DNA of 37,677 nucleotides from Nioella halotolerans (GTDB lineage: Bacteria > Pseudomonadota > Alphaproteobacteria > Rhodobacterales > Rhodobacteraceae): contig QVQC01000015.1 in NCBI GenBank assembly GCA_003428585.1, positions 1 to 37,677 of the forward strand, in the 5' to 3' direction. The position numbers were made by a program, and so were the translations under genes. Each line of letters begins with the position of its first letter. The stretch's first letter is position 1. Under the pieces are notes generated by a model, which was not told the origin of the DNA, did not search any database, and saw only the letters and a program-made list of their open reading frames with translations. Positions 8,277-18,610 of the stretch are shown here, one piece after another.

Positions 8277-8316
8277 GGACCGAGTGATGCCCGCGCATGT
8301 CCGCACATGCAAGGGC

Positions 8317-8344
8317 TTGCCTTGCGGGAAATGCCTGCTAGGTT
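8317..8344 (+). promoter_or_regulatory. Predicted promoter of the gcv operon
   Basis: TTGCCT (8317-8322) and TAGGTT (8339-8344) are spaced by 16 bases. They end 16 bases before the first conserved bases of the glycine riboswitch, the position expected for a promoter feeding it. Confidence 0.4.
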
Positions 8345-8360
8345 GCGCGTCGTTCATGCA

Positions 8361-8510
8361 GGGAGAATCCGGTCACGTGCCGGTGCCGAAGGAGCAACCG
8401 CCCCGGTAAACTCTCAGGCGCCAGGACCTGGTGGACAACGCAACTCTGGAGAGAGGCGCCCCATGCGCCCGCCGAAGGGATAACGATCTCAGGCCAAAGG
8501 ACAGAGGGGG
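8361..8510 (+). promoter_or_regulatory. Tandem glycine riboswitch (gcvT element)
   Basis: Two glycine aptamers lie in series upstream of gcvT. The first (8361-8454) starts GGGAGA, contains GCCGAAGGAGCAA, ACTCTCAGGCGCCAGGAC and GGAC, and closes with CTCTGGAGAG. The second (about 8455-8510) contains GCCGAAGGGATAA, ATCTCAGGCCAAAGGAC and AGAGGGGG. These are the highly conserved core strings of the gcvT RNA family. The second aptamer ends 72 bases before the gcvT start, and glycine binding usually activates gcv expression. No T-rich terminator is evident after it, so control may be at translation or antitermination; that point is inference. Confidence 0.95.
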
Positions 8511-8582
8511 CATCGTGGCGCGCGGATCCCGCGCGCGGGGACGATGCCGGGCCAGCCCCGGTCAGCAAACGGGGAATGCCGC

Positions 8583-9683
8583 ATGAGCGATCTGAAACAG
8601 TTGCCCTTGCACGCGCTGCACGCGGCCCACGGGGCAAAGTTCGTGCCCTTCGCGGGCTACGATATGCCGGTGCAATATGCCGCCGGGGTGATGACCGAAC
8701 ACAAGCACACGCGCGACAAGGCGGGGCTGTTCGATGTCAGCCACATGGGTCAGGTGCTGCTGCCGCCCTCTGCCGATGCGGCGTTGGAAACGCTGGTGCC
8801 GGTCGATGTGATCGGGCTGAAAGAGGGGCGGCAGCGCTACGGGCTTTTCACCTCGCCCGCTGGCGGGGTGCTCGATGACCTGATGATCGCCCGGCGGGCG
8901 GGCGATCTTTTCCTCGTCGTCAATGCCGCGCGGCGCGCGCACGACATCGCCCATCTGCAAAAGGCGATCGACGGGGTGGAGGAAGTGACGGACCGCGCCC
9001 TGCTGGCCCTGCAAGGCCCCGCGGCGGAGGCGGCGCTGTCACGGCTGCTGCCGGAGGTGGCGGCGATGCGCTTCATGGATGTGGCCGAACTCGGCTGGCG
9101 CGGCATGGCGCTCTGGGTTTCGCGCTCGGGCTATACCGGCGAGGACGGGTTCGAGATTTCGGTGCCCGCTGCCGCGGCGGAAGATGTCGCGGCCGAATTG
9201 CTGGCGATGGAGGACGTTCTGCCCATCGGCCTTGGCGCGCGTGACAGCCTGCGGCTGGAGGCTGGGCTGCACCTTTACGGGCAGGATCTGGCCGAGGATA
9301 TCTCGCCCATCGAGGCCGGCCTGACATGGGCGATCAACAAGGTCCGTCGCAAGGGTGGCGCGCGGGAGGGCGGTTTTCCCGGCGCGGACCGCATCTTGAC
9401 GGAAATGGATACCGGTGCACCGCGCCGTCGTGTCGGCCTGCGCCCCGAGGGCCGCGCGCCGATGCGCGCGGGCGTGCCCCTTTTCGACGCACCCGAGGGC
9501 GGCGCGCAGGTGGGCCTTGTTACCTCCGGCGGGTTCGGCCCCAGCATCGGCGCGCCAATCGCCATGGGGCTTGTTGACAGCGCCGTCGCGCCGGACGCAA
9601 CGCTGTATGGCGAGGTTCGCGGCAAGCGCCTGCCCGGCGCACAGACCGGCCTGCCCTTTTACAAACCCACCTACAAACGCTGA
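8583..9683 (+). CDS. gcvT: Glycine cleavage system T protein (aminomethyltransferase)
   Basis: Tetrahydrofolate-dependent subunit (366 residues). It takes the aminomethyl group from lipoylated GcvH, releasing ammonia and forming 5,10-methylene-THF. Family blocks are the start [26 protein letters not shown], the active-site region [21 protein letters not shown] and [18 protein letters not shown]. The ATG at 8583 has GGGGAA upstream; upstream codons are within the riboswitch region. It heads the gcvT-gcvH-gcvP operon with 20 bases to gcvH. Confidence 0.97.
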   Translation: MSDLKQLPLHALHAAHGAKFVPFAGYDMPVQYAAGVMTEHKHTRDKAGLFDVSHMGQVLLPPSADAALETLVPVDVIGLKEGRQRYGLFTSPAGGVLDDLMIARRAGDLFLVVNAARRAHDIAHLQKAIDGVEEVTDRALLALQGPAAEAALSRLLPEVAAMRFMDVAELGWRGMALWVSRSGYTGEDGFEISVPAAAAEDVAAELLAMEDVLPIGLGARDSLRLEAGLHLYGQDLAEDISPIEAGLTWAINKVRRKGGAREGGFPGADRILTEMDTGAPRRRVGLRPEGRAPMRAGVPLFDAPEGGAQVGLVTSGGFGPSIGAPIAMGLVDSAVAPDATLYGEVRGKRLPGAQTGLPFYKPTYKR

Positions 9684-9703
9684 TCCAAGACAGGGAGAGA
9701 TCC

Positions 9704-10063
9704 ATGAAATACACCGAGGAACATGAATGGCTGCGCGCCGAGGGCGACACCGTGACCGTGGGCATCACCGAACATGCCGCGACGCAACTGGGCGATGTCG
9801 TCTTCGTCGAACTGCCCGAGGCGGGCACGACGGTGGCCAAGGATGACGAGATCGTGGTGATCGAATCGGTCAAGGCCGCGTCCGATATCATGGCGCCGAT
9901 CGACGGCGAGATCGTGGAGGTGAACGATGCGCTCGCCGACAATCCCGGCCTCGTCAACGAGGATCCGCTGGGCGAGGCGTGGTTCTTCAAGGTGAAGGCG
10001 TCCGACCCGTCGCAGATGGACGACTACATGGACGAGGACGCCTACAACGAGTTGATCGGCTGA
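9704..10063 (+). CDS. gcvH: Glycine cleavage system H protein
   Basis: Lipoyl carrier protein (119 residues) that shuttles the aminomethyl arm between GcvP, GcvT and dihydrolipoamide dehydrogenase. The protein starts KYTEEHEWL as in the family. The lipoylated lysine is Lys57 in the motif [18 protein letters not shown] precedes the ATG. It lies between gcvT and gcvP, 11 bases before gcvP. Confidence 0.97.
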   Translation: MKYTEEHEWLRAEGDTVTVGITEHAATQLGDVVFVELPEAGTTVAKDDEIVVIESVKAASDIMAPIDGEIVEVNDALADNPGLVNEDPLGEAWFFKVKASDPSQMDDYMDEDAYNELIG

Positions 10064-10074
10064 GGAGAGACGCG

Positions 10075-12924
<2,850 letters not shown>

Positions 12925-12933
12925 TCCTGCCCC

Positions 12934-12959
12934 GGGGCGCGGGGCTTCGGCCCCGCCCC
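12934..12959. terminator. UUCG hairpin after gcvP
   Basis: A GC-only stem (CGGGGC/GCCCCG extended by GGGG/CCCC across a small bulge) is capped by a TTCG tetraloop. It sits between the gcvP stop and the stop of the converging DUF4329 gene, which it abuts. There is no T-run, so it may act as a transcript-end stabiliser as much as a terminator. Confidence 0.6.
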
Positions 12960-13501
12960 TACTGCCGCCCGAGGCCGAGATTCGCGGCAAAGCGTCGGCG
13001 CAACGCCCCGAGGCTGAAGCTTTCGGCGACGGGGCCGTATTGTTCGGGAACGAAACCGGGGTCGGCAGGCAGGCAGCCGCGACCGCAGACCTGATAGATC
13101 AACCCGGTCTCCCCGTTGATGAACCAAAGCCGCCCGCCCGGCGTGGCCACCCAGCCGTTGCGCCCGTTTTCCATGTCGGTTTCCACGTCGAGGGTTGATG
13201 GCACCTCGCCGTCATATCCCGGCATCGCGGCGCCATGCGTGTGCCAAGACGAGACGACGACATGCCCCGCCGGCACCTGCCCCATCGTGCAGGAAACCGC
13301 CCCGCCCCAGCCAGGTTTGCCGATCCTGAGATCGCCGGAGGGCGCGCGCAGGACGAAGCCGCACACTTCCTCGCCCCGCGCGATGGATCGCGGGTTCATC
13401 TCGGCCAGCCATGCATGGACAAGCTGCGTTTCCGCCCGGCTCTGGGCGGTTGCGGCCGGGGCGGCCAGCAAGCAGGCGAGAAGCGCGAGAATGGCGCGCA
13501 T
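12959..13501 (-). CDS. Secreted DUF4329 / JAMM-like protein
   Basis: 180-residue protein with a clear Sec signal peptide (MRAILALLACLLAAPAATAQ, likely cut near residue 20). The mature part matches the DUF4329 pattern: GEEVCGFVL at 43-51, SSWHTHG at 84-90, and STLD at 102-105 followed by a GGRLWFI strand. The arrangement Glu44/45 ... His87-x-His89 ... Ser102-x-x-Asp105 resembles the zinc site of JAMM/MPN+ metalloproteases, with a longer gap between the second His and Ser. A peptidase role is therefore plausible but unproven. Two Cys pairs could form disulfides in the periplasm. The ATG at 13501 has GGAG upstream. It converges on gcvP. Confidence 0.8.
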   Translation of the reverse strand: MRAILALLACLLAAPAATAQSRAETQLVHAWLAEMNPRSIARGEEVCGFVLRAPSGDLRIGKPGWGGAVSCTMGQVPAGHVVVSSWHTHGAAMPGYDGEVPSTLDVETDMENGRNGWVATPGGRLWFINGETGLIYQVCGRGCLPADPGFVPEQYGPVAESFSLGALRRRFAANLGLGRQ

Positions 13502-13620
13502 CGTGACTCCAATTCCTTGAATCTGCCGCGCAGGGTAAAGGCCATCCACCCGGCGTGCCAGCCTTGTCTATCCGCGCCGCGCGGGGCAGCATGGCGCAGG
13601 CCGACAGACAGGGGGAGCCG

Positions 13621-14022
13621 ATGACCAACAAGATCGAACCGCGCGGCGAGTTGACGCTGCGCACAGTCGCGATGCCGGCTGATGTGAACGGCAATGGCGA
13701 TATCTTCGGCGGTTGGGTGCTCAGCCAGATGGACATGGCCTGCGGAATCCTTGCGCGCGAACGGTCACATGGGCGCTGCACGACGGTGGCGGTCGACGCG
13801 ATGAAGTTCATCCGGCCGGTGCTGGTGGGCGATGTGCTCTGCGTCTACACCCGGATCGGGCGGGTCGGGCGCAGCTCCATGGCGATCGAGGTGGAAGCCT
13901 GGGTGCGGCGCGGCACCATCGGGGCGCGCGAGAAGGTGACGGAGGCCGTGTTCACCTTCGTCGCCATCGACGAGTCGGGCGCGCCCCGCCCGGTGCCGCC
14001 TGAGGGGGGCGAAACCGCTTGA
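13621..14022 (+). CDS. Acyl-CoA thioesterase, YciA-like hotdog fold
   Basis: 133-residue single-hotdog thioesterase that hydrolyses acyl-CoA to free acid and CoA in the cytoplasm. The defining motif NGNGDIFGGWVLSQMD carries Asp27 and Asp38, followed by a basic/FIRPVLVGD strand (AMKFIRPVLVGDVL) typical of YciA/BACH enzymes. AGGGGGAG directly precedes the ATG at 13621; the frame extends further upstream without family similarity. It is monocistronic and divergent from the DUF4329 gene. Its stop is 3 bases from the stop of trxC. Confidence 0.9.
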   Translation: MTNKIEPRGELTLRTVAMPADVNGNGDIFGGWVLSQMDMACGILARERSHGRCTTVAVDAMKFIRPVLVGDVLCVYTRIGRVGRSSMAIEVEAWVRRGTIGAREKVTEAVFTFVAIDESGAPRPVPPEGGETA

Positions 14023-14025
14023 GCG

Positions 14026-14472
14026 TCAGGCCGGTGTGTTGGCCGTCTCACGCACGAAGGCAGCGATTTCCGCGGCCGGGCGAGCACCGGTCAGGCGACC
14101 GATCTCGCGCCCATTCTGGAACAGGATCAGAAGCGGGATACCGCGAATGCCGAATTTCTGGCTGACTTGCGGAAAATCCTGCGTGTTGATCTTGGCAAGG
14201 CGCGCCCGCGGGGCAAGGTCGCGTGCCACCTGTTCGAATTGCGGGGCCATCATCCGGCAGGGGCCACACCACGGCGCCCAGAAATCCACCAGCAGCGGCA
14301 ACTGGTCGGTCTTCACCGCCTTGGCAAGCGTCGCGGGGTCCAACGTGGCAACCTTGCCATCCGACAGCTTGGCCCCGCACACCCCGCATTTCGGACTGGC
14401 GGAAAGTTTCGCCACCGGCACGCGATTGGCGGCGGAACAGGCAAGACAGGTAAGCTTGACGGTATCGGACAT
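14026..14472 (-). CDS. trxC: Thioredoxin 2 (zinc-finger thioredoxin)
   Basis: 148-residue cytoplasmic disulfide reductase. The N-terminal zinc ribbon of TrxC is present (Cys9-x-x-Cys12 and Cys29-x-x-Cys32), followed by a thioredoxin domain with active site WCGPC (Cys69, Cys72), the cis-Pro region IRGIPLLILF and a GARP-type loop. The ATG at 14472 gives the standard start just before the zinc ribbon. An in-frame TTG at 14499 would add 9 residues. TrxC in other bacteria is induced by oxidative stress; a palindrome upstream (14499-14513) could be an operator. Confidence 0.95.
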   Translation of the reverse strand: MSDTVKLTCLACSAANRVPVAKLSASPKCGVCGAKLSDGKVATLDPATLAKAVKTDQLPLLVDFWAPWCGPCRMMAPQFEQVARDLAPRARLAKINTQDFPQVSQKFGIRGIPLLILFQNGREIGRLTGARPAAEIAAFVRETANTPA

Positions 14473-14498
14473 GGCAGGGCTCGCTTTGCTCGCTTTCA

Positions 14499-14513
14499 AT
14501 TGACTTTGTCAAT
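14499..14513. promoter_or_regulatory. 15-bp palindrome upstream of trxC
   Basis: ATTGAC-TTT-GTCAAT is a perfect 6-bp inverted repeat with a 3-base spacer, 27 bases upstream of the trxC start, in a locally AT-rich patch. The half-site TTGAC is FNR-like, but FNR sites have a 4-base spacer, so a different dimeric regulator is more likely. No regulator gene is adjacent. Confidence 0.45.
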
Positions 14514-14546
14514 AAATGGCAATCCGCGCGGCAAGATGCAAGTGCG

Positions 14547-14933
14547 CTATGCCTCCGGCTGGCGCGCGCGGATCCATCCATACAGGCGCGCGAAGACGTT
14601 GGCGAGCAGCCCCGCGAGCGCGGCCATGCTGGCGATCCAGCCGAAGAACCAGAACTGGCCTGCAAGGGTGTTCCCGGCGAAGGAGGTCACGAAGACCACC
14701 TTGCCGAAATACGCCGCGCTGCCGGCAAGGCCCAAGGCCAACAGGAACAGGGCCGACCGCAGCCCCGCGCCGAAGCGCATCGTCAGGGCCCATGCAAGCG
14801 CAAGGCCGACCGGTGCGCCGATCCACACCACCTTGCCGGACCACCATGGATGGGCCCCAAGCGTGGCGGTCAGGTCGGTGGCCCAGATCAGGGCCATCAG
14901 GATGGCGGCGGCCAGAAGAACAATGGCGGGCAT
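14547..14933 (-). CDS. Small integral membrane protein of unknown function
   Basis: 128-residue protein made almost entirely of four hydrophobic segments (about 2-22, 32-52, 57-77 and 89-113) with few charged residues between them and a basic tail (RLYGWIRARQPEA). I do not recognise the family. The ATG at 14933 is preceded by GAGGAG, a good ribosome-binding site. It lies on the minus strand 33 bases upstream of the palindrome before trxC, so it may be co-transcribed with trxC. No signal peptide distinct from the first membrane segment is seen. Confidence 0.75.
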   Translation of the reverse strand: MPAIVLLAAAILMALIWATDLTATLGAHPWWSGKVVWIGAPVGLALAWALTMRFGAGLRSALFLLALGLAGSAAYFGKVVFVTSFAGNTLAGQFWFFGWIASMAALAGLLANVFARLYGWIRARQPEA

Positions 14934-15045
14934 GGCGTGTCTCCTCTTTCCGCCGGTCTAGCCGCAAGCGGCGGCCGGGGATAGCGGGGGGCACGCGGGT
15001 GTGATGCGGCGTGAAGCGACCGGGCAGAGGCAGGCCATGAAACGC

Positions 15046-15077
15046 AAAAGGCGCGGCCGGTGATCCGGTCGCGCCTT
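15046..15077 (-). terminator. Rho-independent terminator of the cold-shock gene
   Basis: Read on the minus strand, AAGGCGCG-A-CCGG pairs with CCGG-C-CGCGCCTT across an ATCA loop with one mismatch, and the right arm ends in TTTT. It begins 32 bases after the stop codon of the cold-shock gene. Confidence 0.85.
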
Positions 15078-15109
15078 GACATTCCGACAGGCCAATGGCC
15101 CGGGGCGGT

Positions 15110-15316
15110 TCAGACCGCTGCGAGGTTGACCGCGCTCTCGCGGCCGTCGCGGCCGGCTTCGAGATCGTAGGTCACCTTTTGGTTGTCGGCGAGGCCGGTC
15201 AGGCCAGAGCGCTCGACAGCAGAGATGTGGACGAACACGTCCTTGCCGCCCTCGTCAGGTGCGATGAAGCCGAAGCCTTTGGTGGTGTTGAACCATTTCA
15301 CAGTGCCGTTGGCCAT
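15110..15316 (-). CDS. Cold-shock domain protein (CspA family)
   Basis: 68-residue single-stranded nucleic-acid-binding protein with one OB-fold cold-shock domain. It acts as an RNA chaperone. The start MANGTVKWFNTTKGFGFI contains the RNP1-like KGFGFI, and DVFVHIS is RNP2. The ATG at 15316 is preceded by AAAGGAGA. The gene has a long upstream region (about 120 bases from a predicted promoter), as is usual for cold-shock mRNAs, and a clear intrinsic terminator. The frame is open much further upstream, but that part lacks family similarity. Confidence 0.96.
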   Translation of the reverse strand: MANGTVKWFNTTKGFGFIAPDEGGKDVFVHISAVERSGLTGLADNQKVTYDLEAGRDGRESAVNLAAV

Positions 15317-15441
15317 CTGTGTGTCTCCTTTGGTAGGCCCGCCCGCAGTATGCGGCGGTTTGGCGTCAGTGGTAGCAGATCGAGACTGAGGCCTTGGTAG
15401 AGGAGACAGTGGGTCGAATAGCGGTGACAGTCGCAAGGCGG

Positions 15442-15470
15442 TGTATGACGGGTCGGCCTGCATTTGGCAA
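15442..15470 (-). promoter_or_regulatory. Predicted promoter of the cold-shock gene
   Basis: On the minus strand TTGCCA and CATACA are separated by 17 bases. Transcription from here would give a 5' leader of about 120 bases before the start at 15316. The prediction rests on the hexamers and the spacing only. Confidence 0.35.
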
Positions 15471-15488
15471 GGATTTTGTTGGCAGGCG

Positions 15489-15917
15489 CTACTCAAGCAG
15501 CGTCCGAAGGATATCCGGGTCAGCATAACTGCCCCATCCGAACGCCATTTGCCCCGGCCCCTGCACCGTGTCGATCCGGTCCACGAAAGTTCCGCGCACC
15601 GAGGTGCCGTAGACCCCGGCCGGAATGATGTGATCCTCGGCATAGACCTCGGCACCGGTATCGTCGCGGCAGGTCATCCGGCCTGCGCCCGCGCGATCCA
15701 CGCGCAGGACCATCGGCATCTCGCAGGCCAGCCCGCTGCCCGACAGGCGCGTCATGCTGGACAGTTCGAAATCGACAAGGATAGTGCCGGTCATCACCCA
15801 TTCGGTGCCATCGTCCAGCCGCGCCACGCTGGCCGCCTGCATCCGCAACGTGTCAGAACAGCCAGCCAGAACCGCCATTGTCACGATCAACGCGCTTGCA
15901 ATTCGCCCTGCCTGCAT
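15489..15917 (-). CDS. Putative lipoprotein of unknown function
   Basis: 142-residue protein starting with a lipoprotein signal: a basic N-terminus, a hydrophobic run (IASALIVTMAVL) and the lipobox LAGC with the lipidated Cys at about residue 20. The mature part is rich in beta-type segments, with two further cysteines (in LACEM and MTCRDD) that could form a disulfide, and a C-terminal GPGQMAFGWGSYADPD. No family is recognised. ATG at 15917 is chosen over the adjacent GTG at 15920; AAGAGG lies 8 bases upstream. It is upstream of the cold-shock gene on the same strand but separated from it by that gene's own promoter region. Confidence 0.75.
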   Translation of the reverse strand: MQAGRIASALIVTMAVLAGCSDTLRMQAASVARLDDGTEWVMTGTILVDFELSSMTRLSGSGLACEMPMVLRVDRAGAGRMTCRDDTGAEVYAEDHIIPAGVYGTSVRGTFVDRIDTVQGPGQMAFGWGSYADPDILRTLLE

Positions 15918-16125
15918 CACCGCCTCTTTTCACCAAGCGTCCCGGGCGATCATCCCCCGCCGGTCGCCAACAGGCAAGGCCCGCCTGCCCGCGCAGCGAA
16001 AACGGCGCCTTCCGGCGCAGGCCGCCTGTGCACCCGCGCAGGGCGCGCGCGCCCTTTCGCCGCCGCGCCGCAGGTTCTATGTTCCTTGCGACAGCGACAT
16101 TGCGACATTGCCGAAAGGGACAGAC

Positions 16126-16998
16126 ATGACCGATCAGACCCCCTATGTACCGCCCAGGGTCTGGACCTGGGACAGTGAAAGCGGCGGCACCTTCGCCTCC
16201 ACCAACCGGCCCATTGCCGGGCCGACCCATGACAAGCCGCTGCCGGTCGGCAAGCACCCGTTCCAGCTTTACTCGCTGGCCACGCCCAACGGCGTGAAAG
16301 TCACCGTGATGTTCGAGGAGTTGCTGGCCGCGGGGTATGACGCCGAATACGACGCGTGGCTGATCAATATCGGCGAGGGCGAGCAGTTCGGCTCGGGCTT
16401 TACGGAGGTGAACCCCAATTCCAAGATCCCGGCGCTCGTGGATCGTTCCGGACCGGAACCGGTGAACGTGTTCGAATCGGGCGCCATCCTGATGCACCTG
16501 GCCGAGAGGTTCGACGCCTTCCTGCCCGCCGCCGGGCCGGCACGGACCGAGGTGATCAATTGGCTGATGTGGCAGATGGGCAGCGCGCCCTATCTGGGCG
16601 GTGGTTTCGGCCACTTCTACGCCTACGCGCCCGAGAAGATGGAATACCCGATCAACCGATTCGCGATGGAGGCAAAGCGCCAGCTTGATGTCCTCGACCG
16701 CCACCTCGCCAATCACGAATGGATGGCCGGCGGGGCCTATTCCATCGCCGACATGGCGATCTGGCCGTGGTATGGCAACCTCGCCCTCGGCCGGCAATAC
16801 GATGCAGGCGAATTCCTGTCGGTGCACGAATACGAGCATGTCGTCGACTGGGCCAAGCGCATCGACGCCCGCCCGGCGGTGCAACGTGGGAAAATGGTGA
16901 ACCGTCCCTCGGGCGATCCCGCGGGGCAACTGCGCGAACGCCACGATGCCTCGGATTTCGAGTTGCGCACGCAGGACAAGCTCGACGCGGCGGAGTGA
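16126..16998 (+). CDS. yghU: Glutathione-dependent disulfide-bond oxidoreductase YghU
   Basis: 290-residue member of the Nu-class glutathione transferase family. These enzymes bind two glutathiones and show disulfide-bond reductase activity. The sequence follows E. coli YghU nearly end to end: VWTWDSESGGTFAS, NRPIAGPTHDKPLPVGKHP, the thioredoxin-fold part LYSLATPNGVKV, EVNPNSKIPAL, the glutathione-contact FESGAILMHLAE, GGGFGHFYAYAPE, MEAKRQLDVLD and the C-terminal ERHDASDFE. AAGGGAC precedes the ATG at 16126. It is transcribed alone and converges on ygfZ. The 200-base upstream gap holds three GCGACA repeats and a GC-rich hairpin. Confidence 0.96.
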   Translation: MTDQTPYVPPRVWTWDSESGGTFASTNRPIAGPTHDKPLPVGKHPFQLYSLATPNGVKVTVMFEELLAAGYDAEYDAWLINIGEGEQFGSGFTEVNPNSKIPALVDRSGPEPVNVFESGAILMHLAERFDAFLPAAGPARTEVINWLMWQMGSAPYLGGGFGHFYAYAPEKMEYPINRFAMEAKRQLDVLDRHLANHEWMAGGAYSIADMAIWPWYGNLALGRQYDAGEFLSVHEYEHVVDWAKRIDARPAVQRGKMVNRPSGDPAGQLRERHDASDFELRTQDKLDAAE

Positions 16999-17028
16999 TC
17001 CACCGTCAGGGGCGCCGGGCCGGAAGGG

Positions 17029-17799
17029 TCAGGGCGCCTCGCCTGCCGCCCCGTCCCCGGGCCAGTTCACCACCGCGTCGCCCGCCGTCATGTCGCCCTT
17101 GGCGCGGTCGAACCGCAGGTAGGCGATGCCCTGCCCTCCCGACTGCGTGAAGAGCGTGCCCGCCGGTTTGCCATCGGCGGTGATCGGCGTGCCGACGGGC
17201 GCACTGCCCGCGACCGTGACCGTGACAAGCCCCTTGCGCAGCACCGTCTTGTGGTTCATGCGCGCTGTTACCTCCTGCCCGACGTAACAGCCCTTGCGAT
17301 GATCGACACCGTTCAGCCGGTCGAACCCGGCCTCAAGGATGTAGCTGTCGTCGGGGATCAGTTCGATACCGGTCTCCGGGATGCAGCGATCCACGCGGAT
17401 CGCGTCCCAGTCAACCTGAGGATCGCCACCCGCCATGCCGTAGCCACGCCAGCCAAGCGCCGCGTCGCGCGGGTCCGGGCAGGCGCCTTCGGGCGGCGCC
17501 CCGAGGCCGCGGGCCACGGGCAGGCCGCTGTCCTCGATCGTGACATCGGCGCGCAGCTTGTACATGGCAAGCCGGCGATAGAGGTCGGGCGCAAGGTCGC
17601 CCGACACGTCGAGCAGGATATCCTCGCCCCGGTCGAGCAGGAAGAAATCGGCCAGAAACTTGCCCTGCGGGCTGAGCAGCGCGGAATAGACCAGCTGGCC
17701 CGGCCGCGCGTCGTTGGTCACCAGCCCGTGCAGGAAATGCGCCCGGTCCCCACCCGATAGGCGCAGGACGGTGCGGTTGGGTGCCTCTTCTGCGGTCAT
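17029..17799 (-). CDS. ygfZ: Folate-binding protein YgfZ / GcvT-like
   Basis: 256-residue protein related to the glycine cleavage T protein. It binds tetrahydrofolate and supports iron-sulfur cluster maintenance for a subset of enzymes. The diagnostic motif KGCYVGQEVTARM, with its conserved Cys, is present at about 170-182, and LSGGDRAHFLHGLVTND is the usual N-terminal block. Two ATGs are close together (17805 and 17799). AAAGGA touches the first and lies 6 bases before the second, so 17799 is preferred. It diverges from the glycosyltransferase gene. Confidence 0.93.
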   Translation of the reverse strand: MTAEEAPNRTVLRLSGGDRAHFLHGLVTNDARPGQLVYSALLSPQGKFLADFFLLDRGEDILLDVSGDLAPDLYRRLAMYKLRADVTIEDSGLPVARGLGAPPEGACPDPRDAALGWRGYGMAGGDPQVDWDAIRVDRCIPETGIELIPDDSYILEAGFDRLNGVDHRKGCYVGQEVTARMNHKTVLRKGLVTVTVAGSAPVGTPITADGKPAGTLFTQSGGQGIAYLRFDRAKGDMTAGDAVVNWPGDGAAGEAP

Positions 17800-17866
17800 C
17801 GTCATTCCTTTCGCGTGTCTTTCGCCATATAGGCCCCATAGATGTGCTCGACCATGGGACTCCGTG

Positions 17867-18553
17867 ATGCAAGCCCCGCTGTCCATCGTGATCCCGACGC
17901 TGGGCGCCGCCCCGGCCCTGCCCGCGACGACCGAGGCGCTGCTGGAGGGCGTGGCGCGCGGGCTGGTGCGCGAGCTTGTGATCAGCGACGGCGGCTCGGG
18001 CGATGAGACGGCAGCCGCCGCGCGGGCCCTCGGGGCGGTCTGGGTCAGCGGCCCGGCGGGCCGGGGTGGGCAATTGTCGCGCGGGGCACACGCCGCGCAA
18101 GCGCCCTGGCTGCTGTTCCTGCATGCCGACACCCATCTGGCGCCGGGCTGGTCCGACGCGGTGCTGGATCACTTGAACCAAGCGCCGGACAAGGCCGGGT
18201 ATTTCCGCCTCGCCTTCCGCAGCGAGGCGCGGGCGGCACGGATCGTCGCGGGCTGGGCCAACTGGCGGGCGCGCGTCCTTGGCCTGCCCTATGGCGACCA
18301 GGGGCTGTTGATCCCGCGCGCCCTTTACGATGCGACGGGTGGCTACCCCGACCAGCCGCTGATGGAGGACGTGGCCATGGCCCGCGCCCTCAACGGCCGC
18401 CTGGTCGAACTGCCGGCAGAGGCGCGCACCTCGCCCGCGCGCTACGAGACCGAGGGCTGGTTGCGCCGCGGCAGGCGCAACCTTGCCACGCTCTGCCGCT
18501 ACCGTCTGGGGGCCGACCCGCGCCGCCTTGCCCGGCGCTATTACCGCGATTGA
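17867..18553 (+). CDS. Family 2 glycosyltransferase (TIGR04283-like)
   Basis: 228-residue GT-A fold glycosyltransferase. Features are the start LSIVIPTLGAAPALP, the nucleotide-sugar contact ELVISDGGSGDET, GRGGQLSRGA, the metal-site strand LLFLHADTHL, and the acceptor-side motif GLPYGDQGLLIPRALYDATGGYP with MEDVAMARAL. It has no membrane anchor. The family is found in many proteobacteria; its sugar donor and acceptor are unknown. The ATG at 17867 (or GTG at 17864) begins just before the first strand. It is followed 57 bases later by the class V aminotransferase gene, probably as a separate unit. Confidence 0.88.
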   Translation: MQAPLSIVIPTLGAAPALPATTEALLEGVARGLVRELVISDGGSGDETAAAARALGAVWVSGPAGRGGQLSRGAHAAQAPWLLFLHADTHLAPGWSDAVLDHLNQAPDKAGYFRLAFRSEARAARIVAGWANWRARVLGLPYGDQGLLIPRALYDATGGYPDQPLMEDVAMARALNGRLVELPAEARTSPARYETEGWLRRGRRNLATLCRYRLGADPRRLARRYYRD

Positions 18554-18610
18554 CCCGGCCGCGCGGCGCGTCTACCGATTTGCCATCCCGTCTGAAAAAG
18601 GATCCTTGCC

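Noticed and set aside
8277..8357. N-terminal extension of the gamma-glutamylcyclotransferase
   Set aside because: The extra residues are unlike the family and the start would lie across the predicted gcv promoter and against the riboswitch.
14499..14513. FNR/FnrL binding site
   Set aside because: The half-sites fit, but the spacer is 3 bases instead of 4, so it is kept only as an unnamed palindrome.
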